From Tragulus kanchil (lineage: Eukaryota; Chordata; Mammalia; Artiodactyla; Tragulidae): 64,000 nt of DNA. The notes beneath the pieces are model-generated. The model made no database searches and had not been told where the DNA came from. It worked only from the letters and a program-made list of their open reading frames with translations. Location of the stretch: the NCBI GenBank assembly GCA_022376925.1, contig JAIOJX010000003.1, positions 36,137,874 through 36,201,873 on the forward strand, written 5' to 3'. Below are positions 28,501-43,500 of this stretch, piece by piece; the first letter of the stretch is position 1, and every line of letters starts with the position of its first letter. The translations under genes were made by a program, and so were the position numbers.

Positions 28501-31500
28501 GAAAATCACACGATTTTTTGTCTCCACCCTGGCTGGAGAGAGAGCCCCTAGAAGGACAGTCACATCCCAAGTACTAGGATTGCACATGATATTGGTATCC
28601 AATAAAGATGTCTTGAAAGAGGGAGGGATTGACTGAATTTTTACTTTCTAAGAAATAACATGGGTGCTGAACAGGGGTCTAAAGCTTTTAAAATCTGTTC
28701 AAAGTTAGCTGTCCCATAGAAGTCCACTACCAAGTACCTGGTGGGTGCTGGGGGCTCAGATGAGTTACTGTGTAACACGACATGCCTGCAAAAGTGAGTT
28801 ACAGGAAAAGTCTCCCCATTCTAACCTAACGTTTAGGTTTTACAGTTAGATGTTATTTTATTTATATAGCTTTTAGGTGGCACAGTGGTAAAGAATGCAA
28901 GATCCCCTGGAGAAGGAAATGACAACCCATTCTAGTATTCTTCCCTGGAAAATCCCATGGGCAGATAAGCCTGGCAGGCTACAGTCTACAGGGTCACAAA
29001 GAGTCAGATAATGATTAGATGCCATCATCTCTTCTCAAAACTTATCCCTGTATTGGGAATCATAATGATATTCAAGTGATAACATGTCTTTCATGTATCT
29101 GTGTCAATTAACCAATGACATATTTCTCTTCCAGGGATAGGGGAAAGGGTAAGAAGGTATCAGTCCCGGGTATCAGTGGTCTACACAAGGCCCTGGATAT
29201 CTGAAAACAGGAGGGAGAGCAGTAACTAAACAGAAGGGAGGATTTCAAAGGAAGGAGACATGGGATGGCGCTCTACTTTGCTTATGCTAGAATCACTGTG
29301 ATGAACACTAGGCTTCTTCCATGTCCAGTGGCAAAAGGCTTGATGCCCAAATGAAAATGTGAAAAATGAAGAAAAGGACTAAGAAAATAAAACAGAGTAA
29401 GAAAATATAGGGCAATGGCGTGGAACACCTGTCTGTGAGGTAAAACATGAGCCAAGACCTGAAGGATGTGAGGAACGGAGCCATGAGGCTGTTGGAGAAA
29501 GTTTCATCGGCTTTGAGAGGTCATCGGACCCTAGAAACTGGATGAGACTCCCGAGGAAGTCAGTGTAGTAACCAACAAAGAGAGCCAAGGTTGACCCCTG
29601 ACCCCATAGCACCCCTTCTCCATAGGCCTCCCCAGAGCACAGCTTCTTCACAACGCATACCATGCTGCTCTGAAAATCACACGATTTTTTGTCTCCACCC
29701 TGGCTGGAGAGAGAGCCCCTAGAAGGACAGTCACATCCCAAGTACTAGGATTGCACATGATATTGGTATCCAATAAAGATGTCTTGAAAGAGGGAGGGAT
29801 TGACTGAATTTTTACTTTCTAAGAAATAACATGGGTGCTGAACAGGGGTCTAAAGCTTTTAAAATCTGTTCAAAGTTAGCTGTCCCATAGAAGTCCACTA
29901 CCAAGTACCTGGTGGGTGCTGGGGGCTCAGATGAGTTACTGTGTAACACGACATGCCTGCAAAAGTGAGTTACAGGAAAAGTCTCCCCATTCTAACCTAA
30001 CGTTTAGGTTTTACAGTTAGATGTTATTTTATTTATATAGCTTTTAGGTGGCACAGTGGTAAAGAATGCAAGATCCCCTGGAGAAGGAAATGACAACCCA
30101 TTCTAGTATTCTTCCCCTGGAAAATCCCATGGGCAGATAAGCCTGGCAGGCTACAGTCTACAGGGTCACAAAGAGTCAGATAATGATTAGATGCCATCAT
30201 CTCTTCTCAAAACTTATCCCTGTATTGGGAATCATAATGATATTCAAGTGATAACATGTCTTTCATGTATCTGTGTCAATTAACCAATGACATATTTCTC
30301 TTCCAGGGATAGGGGAAAGGGTAAGAAGGTATCAGTCCCGGGTATCAGTGGTCTACACAAGGCCCTGGATATCTGAAAACAGGAGGGAGAGCAGTAACTA
30401 AACAGAAGGGAGGATTTCAAAGGAAGGAGACATGGGATGGCGCTCTACTTTGCTTATGCTAGAATCACTGTGATGAACACTAGGCTTCTTCCATGTCCAG
30501 TGGCTAAGCCCTCAGAGAGCTGAGTAAAGATGAACCACTGTGTCTGGCGGCAGAGATGAGAAGAGAAGATTGGGGTGCACAGGAAGGAAAGAAAAGAGAG
30601 GTGTACAGCGGCGAAGGCCAAGAAAAACAGAGACCTGTATTGATTTCCACGGGTAATGCATTTACACCCCTGCTAGGCTGGGCCAGGGAAAGGTCATGTG
30701 ACTGCAGTCCATCTCAAAGGAGCTTTCACTGGCCTCTCTGCACAGATGACAGAACCCTGGCCTGGGGGCAATGAGAGGCATCATTCATGCCTAGCCAGGA
30801 GCTTGAGGCCACACCAAGGGGGTCTTTAGAATCTAAGAGTGAGGGAGGAAGTTGTGGCCCGGAATGTTTTGAAACAAAGACTAGAGATATTCATGTGGAA
30901 TGATCCTGTTAGAACACCACGTTGAGAGGCTCTGTTTAAGCTTGGATCAGTCAACACTAGTTCTTCCCTCTGTCTTTCCCTCAAGCCTGGAAGACCTCTG
31001 TAGTGTTAGCAACACTTGGCTATAACTGTAAAGAGAAACTTCCAGGAATCAAAAGGCGGCTTTCTGGGCAACATTTGAAAACCTGCATGTTGTAGCCCAA
31101 AGGCCGGAGCTCGCAGAAATAACACTGTCAAGCTGTTCATATTTCTTCCTGTCCATAAGCCGCTACAAAGATCACTTCTTGGCATTAGGACATTTTTGGA
31201 AATCATGCACAGCTCCATGACGTGTGTTCCAGAATGACTCTGGGAAGAACATATCTATTACCCAGCACCGGGCAAGTCTGAAAGAATATTTGACTTTAAG
31301 AAATGATGGTGAGCTTCGTTTTTACTTCCTATCATGCCTAGCAGTTGTATTCCACCAATAGAATTTTTATTCCAACAAAGGCAAAGGAAATGGAACTTAT
31401 ATTTTTTGAATTTCAGTAACATGCTAACTTGGCCAAGTTCTCACATACTTTATTTTATTCAATCCATGGATCTATCTTGTAGAAATATATATATATATAA

Positions 31501-34500
31501 TTTTTGTAGATAAATATTATATCTTGCAGATATATATCATATAGAATATATATCTCATAGAATATAAATATATACATACACACACACACACACATTATAT
31601 ATATGCTTTTCTCTCTAAATCAGGCATCCCCAATTTCATAGTAGCTGGTAGCCTGTTAGGATTTGGACTCCACAGCTGGATGTGAGTGTTGGGCTAGTGA
31701 GCATAGGTTCATCTGTATTTACAATGGCTCCCCGTCACCCATCCCATATTACCACTTGAGCTCCACCTCCTGTCTGATCAGTGATGGTATAATAAATGCA
31801 ATATGCTTGAATCATCCTGAAAACATCCTCCCTCTCCAGGCCCACAAAACTGGGCCCTGGGACCAAAAAGGTTGGGGACCATTTCTCTATATCCTACTAT
31901 ATCCAATCATTACTCTTCCAGGTATTGCCAATGAAAACCTAGCAACAATAAGAGGTTCTGTATTATCGGTTTGCCCAAGGAAGGCGTCAGTTCAGAAAGC
32001 ACTTATTCCACAACTGCCCTAGTTACAATGTTAGGACACGCAACAAACAAAGCTGGGTGTTCAAGACTAGAAAAGGTGCAGACCATGGTCTCAAAGAGGT
32101 TGCAGCCCAAATGAATGATTTCTATAACAATGTTTTCCTTTCAGTGGCCAGGAACCATCTCAATGAATCACACCACAATGGGCTTCCCTTGTAGCTCAGC
32201 TGGTAAAGAATCTCCCTGTGATGCAGGAGACCCCGGTTCGATTCCCAGGTTGGGAAGATTCCCTGGAGAAGGGAAAGGCTACCCACTCCAGTACTCTTGC
32301 CTGAATAATTCCATTGCTCGTCCATGGGTCTCACAGAGTCACACACAACAGAGCGACTTTCACTTTCACACTACAACAATGAGCGTGCCTTGGACAAAAA
32401 TTCCAGAGACCTAGGATTTAGACTAGTTTTGCCACTAACTTGATCCTGGAAAGAACACTGGTCCTCTCTGAAGAATCTGCTTCCTCATTTATGAAAGGAT
32501 GAGATTGGTTCAGATCTGTGGCTGGCAAACCACTGCATGACTGTGGGAAGGCAGAGTACTGCAAGGAGTCTTCATTTCCACAGAGTCCTGAGCACTTGCT
32601 CTGAACTAAATACCTTGGACATTTATATACCACACCTTCTAAAGGTATGCATATTCAGTTTGGGTTAATAAAATTTAAATTAGCATAATTTAGGCTGACT
32701 CTAGATGAGCACAAAGAAACATTAGCTGCCAATGGACACCGAGAGATAGAAATTTTCACGTATTGCAGAATTCATAGTAGCACAGGCTGAATTAGCTTTC
32801 TCCTCATTCTACTGAAACAATACTTTTCAAAATTAATAAACCCTGACTCAGGTTAATGTTCTAATTATTTGGGGTGTTCCGGGCTTCCTTGCTGGCTCAG
32901 CAGTAAAGAATTTGTCTGCAATACATGAGATGTGAGTTTGATCCCTGGGTCAGGAAGATCCTCTGGAGGAGAGCATGGAAGTCCACACCAGTATTCATGC
33001 CTGGAAAATTCCATGGACAGAGGAGTCTGGTGGGGTATAGTTCAAAGGGTCACAAAAAGTCCAATATGACTGAAGGGACTGAGCATGATTATAATGGGTA
33101 TTCTAGGCATTCAGGTAAGATTTTAAAATCACTATGCTAGGATATTTTACTGAGAGCTTTAGACTTGTAATTTTTACACCCAAGATTCTAGTTGATACAA
33201 GATATTTATTGCAATAAAAATTAAATACATTGATTTAATTTATGGTGATAGCAAACTTCAGAGAAGGTTTGGTACCAATAGAGTTAAAAATGTTGCAGCA
33301 TAATTAGAAAAGCTACGTTTTACCATTTATAGTTACAGACAGAAAAATGTAACTGTGGTGCAAGGTTGCCGTGGCAACCCAATTCTCAATCAGGGTTTTT
33401 TTTCCTCCTTCAAATCTACCAGTTAGCTAAGTGGAAGCGAAAATCACTGAAAGAGAGGAGATGGGGGGGCGGGGGGGAATGGATGAGAAATGACGAAAGT
33501 GGGCTTCCCCTGGTGGTCCAGTGGGCAAGGACACCGCCTTGCAGTGCAAGGGGCGCCGGTTCGAGCCCTGGCCTGGGAAGATCCCACGTGCCGCGGAGCG
33601 GCTGGACTGATGTGTCCAATTACCGAGCTGGAGCTCTGGCGCGCTGTGTGCCCAGAGCCGGTGCTCTGCGACAACAGACGCCACTGCGATGGGAGGCCCA
33701 CAGGAGCCAAAGAACAAAGATGGATGAACATAGAGAAACGAAAGACCAATAGAAGTGGCCCGCCTGCTCCCCTCCCTCCCCAACCCGACCCCACCCCAAA
33801 TAAATAAACAAATAAATAAATCTTTAAAAAAAAAAGAAATGACTAAAGTATGTAGCAAATATTTAACAATATGGCAATTTTGTCTATGTGTCTCCACTAT
33901 TTTAATTTTATCAGATATTATACAATTTCTTTTCTGTCTTTGGAAACGATTGCAGAAAAACAAACACATTGGTTTTTGTGGTGGTGGTGTTAATGGTTCC
34001 ATTGCTGCTCCTAAACCACTATAATAAATAACATTGTGAACATTCATATTGCCTGTGAAGCAACTGCTACCTAAATTGAACTTCAGTGAGTTTCTTAAAT
34101 GGACTTCATAGGTCATCTAAGCGCTGCATCTCTGCATCACCTAAATACAAATGCAGAAGCACTTAAATTTACCATAAACAGAATACCAAGACTTAAAAGT
34201 GGGTTCTGATATCAGAAGCAACTTTAATATCAACTTCCTAGAAATGCTGTATCTGTATTTTATTGTGATTTGACTGAGCATTTCTCACGAATGGCACCTA
34301 TGATCCAGAGCATTGGCTCAAGCCCTGACATATGTTGCCACTCTTCTGAAAGATTCAAAGATGATAAAAAGTTTAAGAACTTAAGAAATTAAGATATACA
34401 CTAGGGGTGACTGACAAACTGCTTTGCGTGAAGCTTTCTGATAAATCAGAAATGAAACAAGTGGGAAAGAAAAAGCTTTCGGTGTTTCTGACTTTCTAAT

Positions 34501-37500
34501 CCATGCTGATGACATGTTAATTTTCTTGTATATATATTTCAGAATCTCTAGTACATACAGCTCAAATTACATTACACCAAAGCATTAACTCTTAAAACAG
34601 AGGCAATATTCTGAAAAAAATGAAAGGGATTTGAACATGGAAAAGAGCATAAACCAGTGATCACAGAAGTAGGAGAAACAGATCAATGTAATGATGAATA
34701 AGAATAACAGAGCTAAAACTTGATTCAGTCCTAACTGAAATGAAAAGAAATGGGTTCTGATGGCAGTGGAAAAGAAGGTTTCAGAGAAAATAATCTTGCT
34801 GACATAGGTTAGTCATTTGAAACACTGTGCTGGAAGCTTCCCTTCTCAACAGAAAATATTTACTTCCCAGGACCAAGGAGTTACCCTAGAAATCAGCTAT
34901 ATAAGGTTTTATTTAAGTTCAGAACTGTGCCTCTTATGTTTTACTATCATGAATTACAGCTTCTTCCTCTAATCTTATCTTACATAAAAGGGGGAAAGAG
35001 GCTTTCAAAGATATTTGCCTCCCAACTCCAAAATTATGTTTGATCACCAGATCTTAACCTTCTCATTGCAAGACTAATGTGTACCAGACCTAAAATGATA
35101 CTTGCTTGAATAAATTGCTTTTTTTCTTTAGCTGTATGATACAGTTATTTTAGAAAATTAAATTTTCTCATTTAAGATCCAGTTGAACTCTCCAACCTTA
35201 TGTTAATTATATAGGGAAAATGAGATGTATGCATAGTTCTAGATGTAGCTTTAGAAATATCAAGAGTTATAGACATAAATACAGACATATAGAGTCAAAG
35301 GTAAAGATATACATACAAATACAGACAAAAGTGTGATATCACAGGTTCTTCTGTTGATGAAAGCTGTACCCTTTGGGTGTCACGTACATCATGCCTGTAA
35401 CAGATTTTAACCCAAACACAGCACCAACACAAACTGTCCATCCAAACACAACTAAGTTTGGTTCTTCCACACTATGTAAATCAAGAAAGGGACAACTGAG
35501 GAATAGGGTAGTCCATGGGGTCAAAGATCACTAGAGGTCAAAGGGGAAAAACATTCAGGAAAACAACCTCTTCTTGTCATGACAGGGAATGGGTGTGTGG
35601 GAGAAAACGAAATCTCCAAGAGAGAGTAAGTGATGGAAAAATGAAGGTCCACAAAACGAAGAAGAGAAATGAGAGTGGGAGTGTTGGTATTCAGGGGAAA
35701 TTCTTTTGCAGAAGAGAGTAGAGAAGAGAAAGGTAAAAGGAGACCATGAATAAGTAAAGGTCAAAGGGAATTTTAAAAATTAGCATTGAGCTATTAGCCA
35801 GTATTAAAAATCACAATTCTCCATTTTTATTGTTTTTGATCTATTTCTATTTTCTTTTTGTTCTTCCAGAGACAAAGATCTCTTTTTGAGCCCTTTGATT
35901 CCTTTCATCATTTAATAATTGCTTTCCGTTTTTGGCTTTTACTGAAAAGGCTCTTTCTCAGCCCTGAGAATGCACTGGCATTCAAGGTGAGAAACAGAGG
36001 ATGTACCCTGAGCTGTTCCAAAGAAAAGTACTTTAGAAATCAAAGGCCTTGCTATATTGTTATTATTCTCTCCTTCCCCTGAAAGCTTGGCATGACATTA
36101 ATTCTGATCCTTGAAGAGAAGTCTTTCAATTTAGCCATTATTGTAATCATCAGTGACTCTAAGAAAGGAATGGATATCTAAATTCATCAACCTTATCCAA
36201 TAATCTTCTCTCTCCCTAAATTCTGGTGCCAGGAATCTGATCCAGGAATCAGAAATAGGAACATTGTAACTTATTTCTGTCTTCCATGTAAATCACATCC
36301 AGCTATGCATAAACTGTAAGGGCATATAGCCAAGCACTATCAATTCTGTGCAAACAGAGAGCCGTAGCTGAATGGGTGCTGAGCACATAATATGTTAGCT
36401 CATGAATAACCCTTTTGTATCTTTACACAGTTACACAACAGTTTCTTTTTATGAGGACGATTTACATGAATAATGGAATAAATAGAAGATAAAAATAAGT
36501 TATTTGGTAAATAAGTAATAAATATTTCTAAGTATCAGTTACTGTTTATCAAGATAAAAATTGGATAGACCTTACAGTAGCATCTTACAATAAAAGGTAG
36601 CCCCATGAAAGGCATGGTTAATAGAGAAATAGGTAAACCCAATCTGAGGAGAAAGGAAGTTATAAACTACAAATATAAACCATACTTGGCAGTTCATATC
36701 ATTAGAAATCATCCACAGATGGACAGGGTTAAAAAGAAAATATTTTAAGAGGACGCAGATGTAATTCCAAGCTGGATTGTTCAACAATGTCCAATAATTT
36801 TATACATATGTTATACATATATAATACATATATACACACGTACATCTATATGTGAAACCAGAAGTATGAAAGACAAGTTCTTTATGTGTATTAGTCAACT
36901 AACATTATTTATGTCCTTATAGATTCAACTTAAATTATAAAATGTTTATTTCCAAATATACCTATTATTTGGTAACAAAAGAGACAGTAAACGCCTTTGC
37001 AACAGATGAAAATTTGGGGAAATAACACAATATCATATGAAACAAGCATATTGTTGCCTATCTCTTTTCTAACTGCTGAACTGGGAAAGTGAATCCCATT
37101 TAAACATGGAAATATTTGGCGAAGATAGTCTTAAGGGTCAATGACATGGAACAATTTCAGATACCCCAAAGTAAAGCCAACTTGGAGACCTCTTTTTCTC
37201 CGAGTGCCAGTGAGAACCTAGATTCTGAGAGTCTACAGTGTGTCTCCTTCATTGAAGTCTCTAGTGCAGGCTCTGCATTTTGTTCACTGATACCGCCCAG
37301 GATCCTAGAACAATATCTGACATACAGTAATCACTTATTAAATATTTCTTAAACTAAATAGTAGTTGGAATTCTTAGAATGGAAATTGTGGAACAAGGTG
37401 AACTCCACATGGTGTCTAACTGAGTTATAACTGTTGCTCTCAATAGCAACAGAAAGGTGAAGACAAACAAAAACTACTCCTCTGTCACTTAGAGCTTTAC

Positions 37501-40500
37501 CAAGAATTTGACATATACATTCCCATCTAGACATCTGGGCTCCTCCCAGCCAGAAACGGCTGTGCTCCAGAGCCCACCCTGGGGCCCACCTAGCCCTGCC
37601 TCTGTGCCCTCCATTGCTGCCTTTATGGACGGAAGGATTTCCTCTCCAGATGCATATGCTAGAGGCCTGACCCTCAGAGACTCCTTTTTGGAAATAGGGT
37701 CGTTAGTACACATAAGTAGTTAAGACATAAATCATAGACCTAAGTAGTTAACTTAGGATGAGATCATACCAGAGGTAGATGGAAAACGGTCCTAAGTACA
37801 CATCAAGTAGTTAAGACTAAAAGAAAATATTTTAAGAGGACAGATGTAATTCCAAGCTGGATTGTTCAACAATGTCCAATAATTTTATACATATGTTATA
37901 CATATATAATACATATATACACACGTACATCTATATGTGAAACCAGAAGTATGAAAGACAAGTTCTTTATGTGTATTAGTCAACTAACATTATTTATGTC
38001 CTTATAGATTCAACTTAAATTATAAAATGTTTATTTCCAAATATACCTATTATTTGGTAACAAAAGAGACAGTAAACGCCTTTGCAACAGATGAAAATTT
38101 GGGGAAATAACACAATATCATATGAAACAAGCATATTGTTGCCTATCTCTTTTCTAACTGCTGAACTGGGAAAGTGAATCCCATTTAAACATGGAAATAT
38201 TTGGCGAAGATAGTCTTAAGGGTCAATGACATGGAACAATTTCAGATACCCCAAAGTAAAGCCAACTTGGAGACCTCTTTTCTCCGAGTGCCAGTGAGAA
38301 CCTAGATTCTGAGAGTCTACAGTGTGTCTCCTTCATTGAAGTCTCTAGTGCAGGCTCTGCATTTTGTTCACTGATACCGCCCAGGATCCTAGAACAATAT
38401 CTGACATACAGTAATCACTTATTAAATATTTCTTAAACTAAATAGTAGTTGGAATTCTTAGAATGGAAATTGTGGAACAAGGTGAACTCCACATGGTGTC
38501 TAACTGAGTTATAACTGTTGCTCTCAATAGCAACAGAAAGGTGAAGACAAACAAAAACTACTCCTCTGTCACTTAGAGCTTTACCAAGAATTTGACATAT
38601 ACATTCCCATCTAGACATCTGGGCTCCTCCCAGCCAGAAACGGCTGTGCTCCAGAGCCCACCCTGGGGCCCACCTAGCCCTGCCTCTGTGCCCTCCATTG
38701 CTGCCTTTATGGACGGAAGGATTTCCTCTCCAGATGCATATGCTAGAGGCCTGACCCTCAGAGACTCCTTTTTGGAAATAGGGTCGTTAGTACACATAAG
38801 TAGTTAAGACATAAATCATAGACCTAAGTAGTTAACTTAGGATGAGATCATACCAGAGGTAGATGGACTCCCTATCCAATATGACAGGTGTCCTCCTAAG
38901 AGGGGGAAATCTAGAGACAGACAGGCACAGAAGGAGGACACCATGTAAAGATGAAGGCGGAGATCGGAATGGAGTGACGCCATGGACCATAGCTCACCAG
39001 GCGTCTCTGTCCATGGGATTTCCTAGGGAAGAATACTGGAATGGGTTACCGTTGCCTCCTCCAGGAGATGTTCCTAACTCAGGGATCAAAACTGGGTCTC
39101 CTGCATTGCAAGCATATTCTTTACCATCTGAGCCACCAGGGAAGCCGTTATATAGACTAGGGAATGCCAAAGATTGCTAGGAAAACACCAGAAGCCAGGA
39201 GAAAGAGCGGAACAGCTCCCCTCTCACAGTGCTCTGAAGAAACTCTGCCAACAGCTTGATCTTAGACTTCTAGCTTTCGGAACTGTGAGACAATACATTT
39301 CCCTTAAGCCACCCACCCTTATGGCACTTTGCTACAGCAACCCTCAGCAAACTAAAAATACAGCCACTTAATCCGCAAAGCCTGTCAGATTTCCTACCTG
39401 GGCCACTTGTATCCTGACCTCACTTTCACTGCGCACTGTCTCAGTCAGAGTTCAGAGTTCACAAAATGGCCTCCAGCTGATTCCAAAGCATCCACAATTA
39501 TATGTTGTCAATATCTAATACGCTCTTCCATTATATTACATAGCAATTTCCTCTGACATCGTTCCCTTACCTTCTGCTTTCTCCTGTGCTTGGGGCGGCA
39601 CTGTGACCTGGAGGAGGTGGTGGAAACCAGGACTGTCTGTTAAGAAATGACATCAGTTATCAACATGGTACTTCAAAGGCCTGAGCCCAGCCGCGCGTCT
39701 TCCAGGAAAAGCTAAAAATAAACTGACAGGTAAAAAGGCAAGGAGATGACTTTCCTACAAGGTCTTAGAGATAAAGTGAAACCTATTTACTTCCTGCCAT
39801 AGGAAGTAATTGTCTCTATTCCAGGCAATCTGCTCTCAATAAACTCCTTTTCCCATTTCCTTTGACACTAAATAGTGTAGACACTTCTTTAACAAGAAAT
39901 CTGCAGGAAATCTGGAAAATACTAATTTTGTTGGATCTAGATGGTAGGTTCATGGGTGCTCATTATCAACATACCTCTCTATTTTTCTGCAATTCCGAAA
40001 CATTTCATAATAAAAATAACAACAATGTTACATGTTACTCAAAATATGATTTAAACAAATGTATGATAGGAAATGCTGAAAGTAAGAAAACTGAAAATAT
40101 AAATGAATGCCACAGCAATGCCAACCTCAATTTCACATAGATGCATATGAGTGACTAAGCATACACGTATATACATACATGTATGTATATACATGTACAT
40201 ACACAAACATATATCCAATTAGAAAGATTTCTTCCCATTACCAGGAAGTCATTTCAATTGGTAGAGATATCTAAGTGAAAGTGAAAGTGTTAGTTGCTCA
40301 GTCGTATATGACTCTTTGCGACCCCATGAACTATAGCCCACCAGGCTTCTCTGTTCATGGAATTCTCCAGGCAAGAAGCCTTGAGAGGGTTGCCATGTCC
40401 TTCTTCAGGGAATCTTCCTGATCCAGGAATCAAACCCAGGCCTCCTGCATTGTAGATGGATTTTTTTACCCACTGAGCTACCTAAGGAATGGATCAAAAA

Positions 40501-43500
40501 TGAAGATGTTCAGAGGAGAGTAAGAGAGCCTAGAAAAGGAAGGTCAGGGGAAAAGACAGGAGAGTCCTTTAAATTCTTGAAACTGGTCTATTCTCTGACA
40601 TATCACAAGACTGCCCTAAGATGGGGTGGGAGTCAATTAAAGCCAATTTCAGCTCAATGAAACCCCAAGAGCCAGTCAGACACATCACAAAAGGGAGAGT
40701 CTTATTGCCGGCTGCGATGTCCTGAATGATGTATAACCTCTTAGAGGAAGGATTCTTGCCCTCAGTAGAAGACTGAACTAACTGATCTTATATTTCCCTT
40801 CCCAGCTCTCCTAATAGACAAAGAAAGGATCAGAAGGAATGTGAAATTCGGATCCAAGAGAAGGGTAACCTTACTTCCTGAGACAAAATTTCGACTGCAG
40901 GAGAAAATAGAATCAGCCATTTCTCTCCAGAAGGACACCAGGAACACCATGATAGTCAGCCATCCACAAACAAACACTGAGCCCCTACCCTATCACAGGC
41001 ATTGTCCTAGGAGCAGGCAAAGAAAATAAGAAAGTTTCAAAAGCATCCAGGTTCGTGAATGCTTGTTTTTCCTTTACATCATGATTCACCGTGTTTTCTT
41101 TGACATGCAAGAATCACTTCCACCATCACATTTTGTCATGTGAAGAATATTCCACCACCAAAAGTCTAGCTCTTCCTCTGTGCCTACTAGACAAAGGGAA
41201 CTTAAGCCCAGGTGAAAATGGGAAGCCATGAAGGAAGAGCAAAAGGAAGAAGTAAAAATCACACGAACACAGACTGATGCGTCCAGACGGGACCCTGGAC
41301 TCTGGAATCAGAGGAAGCCCAATCTCCACAGCAGAGGAGTCCTCCATGATGCGAGCTGGCTTCTGGAGCCTGGTGACACTTGGCCTTTGCAGACCTTAGG
41401 CAGGGTAAGACATCCTGCAGTAGGACTCTTAACATGTGTTACCTGCAGTAGTTTCAATATCTGAGCTCTGGTATCAAAACATGACCTAGTTCTTCAAGAC
41501 CGTAAGACAATACATATAAAAATGAGATCAGATGTGTGGCTACCAGAGGCAGGGAGATGCTGGGGGGCAGGGACTGGACAAAAGGCACCAACTTACCTTT
41601 TAGACCAATTTACTTTACACCCATTTAAAACATCATCCAACAAAGGACAAGGACATTATAAGGTAAATAAATTCTAGGCATGTAATGTGTAACATGATGA
41701 CTACAGTTAACACTGTCATATATGCATAGGAAAGTGTTAAGAGAGGAGATCCTAAGAGTTTTTATCAAAAGGAGAAGTGTTTTTCTTTCCTTTTTACTGC
41801 CAGAATGGATGCTCTGTGAGATGATGGATGTTAATGAAACCTATTGGGTGATCACTTCACAATACACGTAAATCACACCATACACCTGAAACTTGCACAG
41901 TGATGGATGCCAATTATTTCTCAATAAAATCGGGGGGAAAGATAGCATATTTGAAAGGAGATGGGGTGGGGGTGAGGGCTGAGGCGTGAGGACAGCAGAA
42001 GACAGCCAGCATTGGATCCCTGGGTAGGGGAAGAGGGAACGAAGAGGAAGGGCAGGACCTTGGTGGATGATTTGGCTCAGCAATTAATGAATAATAATCC
42101 CTGAAAGAACAGCAGCAAGACGTGGTCCCAGCAAGCCCATCATACCTCTTCTTCTTCACAGCAGTAGTGGTGGAGGTGGAAGCTGGAGCATTGGTGGCGT
42201 TTGCACTGGACAAACCTCTGGGCTGCCTGTTTTGTCACAAGAACAAACAATGAGCATGTTCCTGAAACTTTTCATCTACCTCACCTTTGAAAGGACTCAC
42301 AGTCTACTCATATTCCCACCCCAAGATGTTTCACTTGAGGATGAAAGAACAATTATAGAAAAAGCTCTTCCTTGGTTCACCCTTTTACAAATCACTAGGT
42401 TTTCATTCAAATAATTGAAAGGGAAGGAATTGAATGGAATGAAGTCATTCATTATGTCTAGCTGGCTTCTGGAGCCTGGTGACACTTGGCCTTTGCAGAC
42501 CTTAGGCAGGGTAAGACATCCTGCAGTAGGACTCTTAACATGTGTTACCTGCAGTAGTTTCAATATCTGAGCTCTGGTATCAAAACATGACCTAGTTCTT
42601 CAAGACCGTAAGACAATACATATAAAAATGAGATCAGATGTGTGGCTACCAGAGGCAGGGAGATGCTGGGGGGCAGGGACTGGACAAAAGGCACCAACTT
42701 ACCTTTTAGACCAATTTACTTTACACCCATTTAAAACATCATCCAACAAAGGACAAGGACATTATAAGGTAAATAAATTCTAGGCATGTAATGTGTAACA
42801 TGATGACTACAGTTAACACTGTCATATATGCATAGGAAAGTGTTAAGAGAGGAGATCCTAAGAGTTTTTATCAAAAGGAGAAGTGTTTTTCTTTCCTTTT
42901 TACTGCCAGAATGGATGCTCTGTGAGATGATGGATGTTAATGAAACCTATTGGGTGATCACTTCACAATACACGTAAATCACACCATACACCTGAAACTT
43001 GCACAGTGATGGATGCCAATTATTTCTCAATAAAATCGGGGGGAAAGATAGCATATTTGAAAGGAGATGGGGTGGGGTGAGGGCTGAGGCGTGAGGACAG
43101 CAGAAGACAGCCAGCATTGGATCCCTGGGTAGGGAAGAGGGAACGAAGAGGAAGGGCAGGACCTTGGTGGATGATTTGGCTCAGCAATTAATGAATAATA
43201 ATCCCTGAAAGAACAGCAGCAAGACGTGGTCCCAGCAAGCCCATCATACCTCTTCTTCTTCACAGCAGTAGTGGTGGAGGTGGAAGCTGGAGCATTGGTG
43301 GCGTTTGCACTGGACAAACCTCTGGGCTGCCTGTTTTGTCACAAGAACAAACAATGAGCATGTTCCTGAAACTTTTCATCTACCTCACCTTTGAAAGGAC
43401 TCACAGTCTACTCATATTCCCACCCCAAGATGTTTCACTTGAGGATGAAAGAACAATTATAGAAAAAGCTCTTCCTTGGTTCACCCTTTTACAAATCACT

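Larger units (their letters stand above)
28160..30504. repeat. Direct duplication 9 (28160-29332 / 29333-30504)
   Basis: Offset 1173, no spacer. The mismatches cluster in the first 40 bases (cttcgatg/cttgatg, gaatatg/gaaaatg, gacaaatg/gaaaaatg), then the copies are nearly identical. Contains a BovA fragment. Confidence 0.97.

Noticed and set aside
27866..28570. Longest open frame on the minus strand (234 codons)
   Set aside because: It runs through a CHR SINE and its C-rich tail and into duplicated intron. The peptide is the antisense translation of the SINE, and there is no splice or family support.
33463..33477. G-quadruplex candidate (two runs of seven G)
   Set aside because: Only two G runs. 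It could form a structure if subdivided, but there is no promoter or telomere context; noted only as low complexity.
37508..37723. GC-rich open frame (71 codons), repeated at 38592
   Set aside because: Looks gene-like in composition, but no splice context or recognisable family. It lies in intron of SCEL and is carried in duplication 10; probably an old interspersed repeat.
41600..41615. aacttaccttttag as a possible donor
   Set aside because: It falls inside the L1-like 3' end and gives no SCEL-like peptide.
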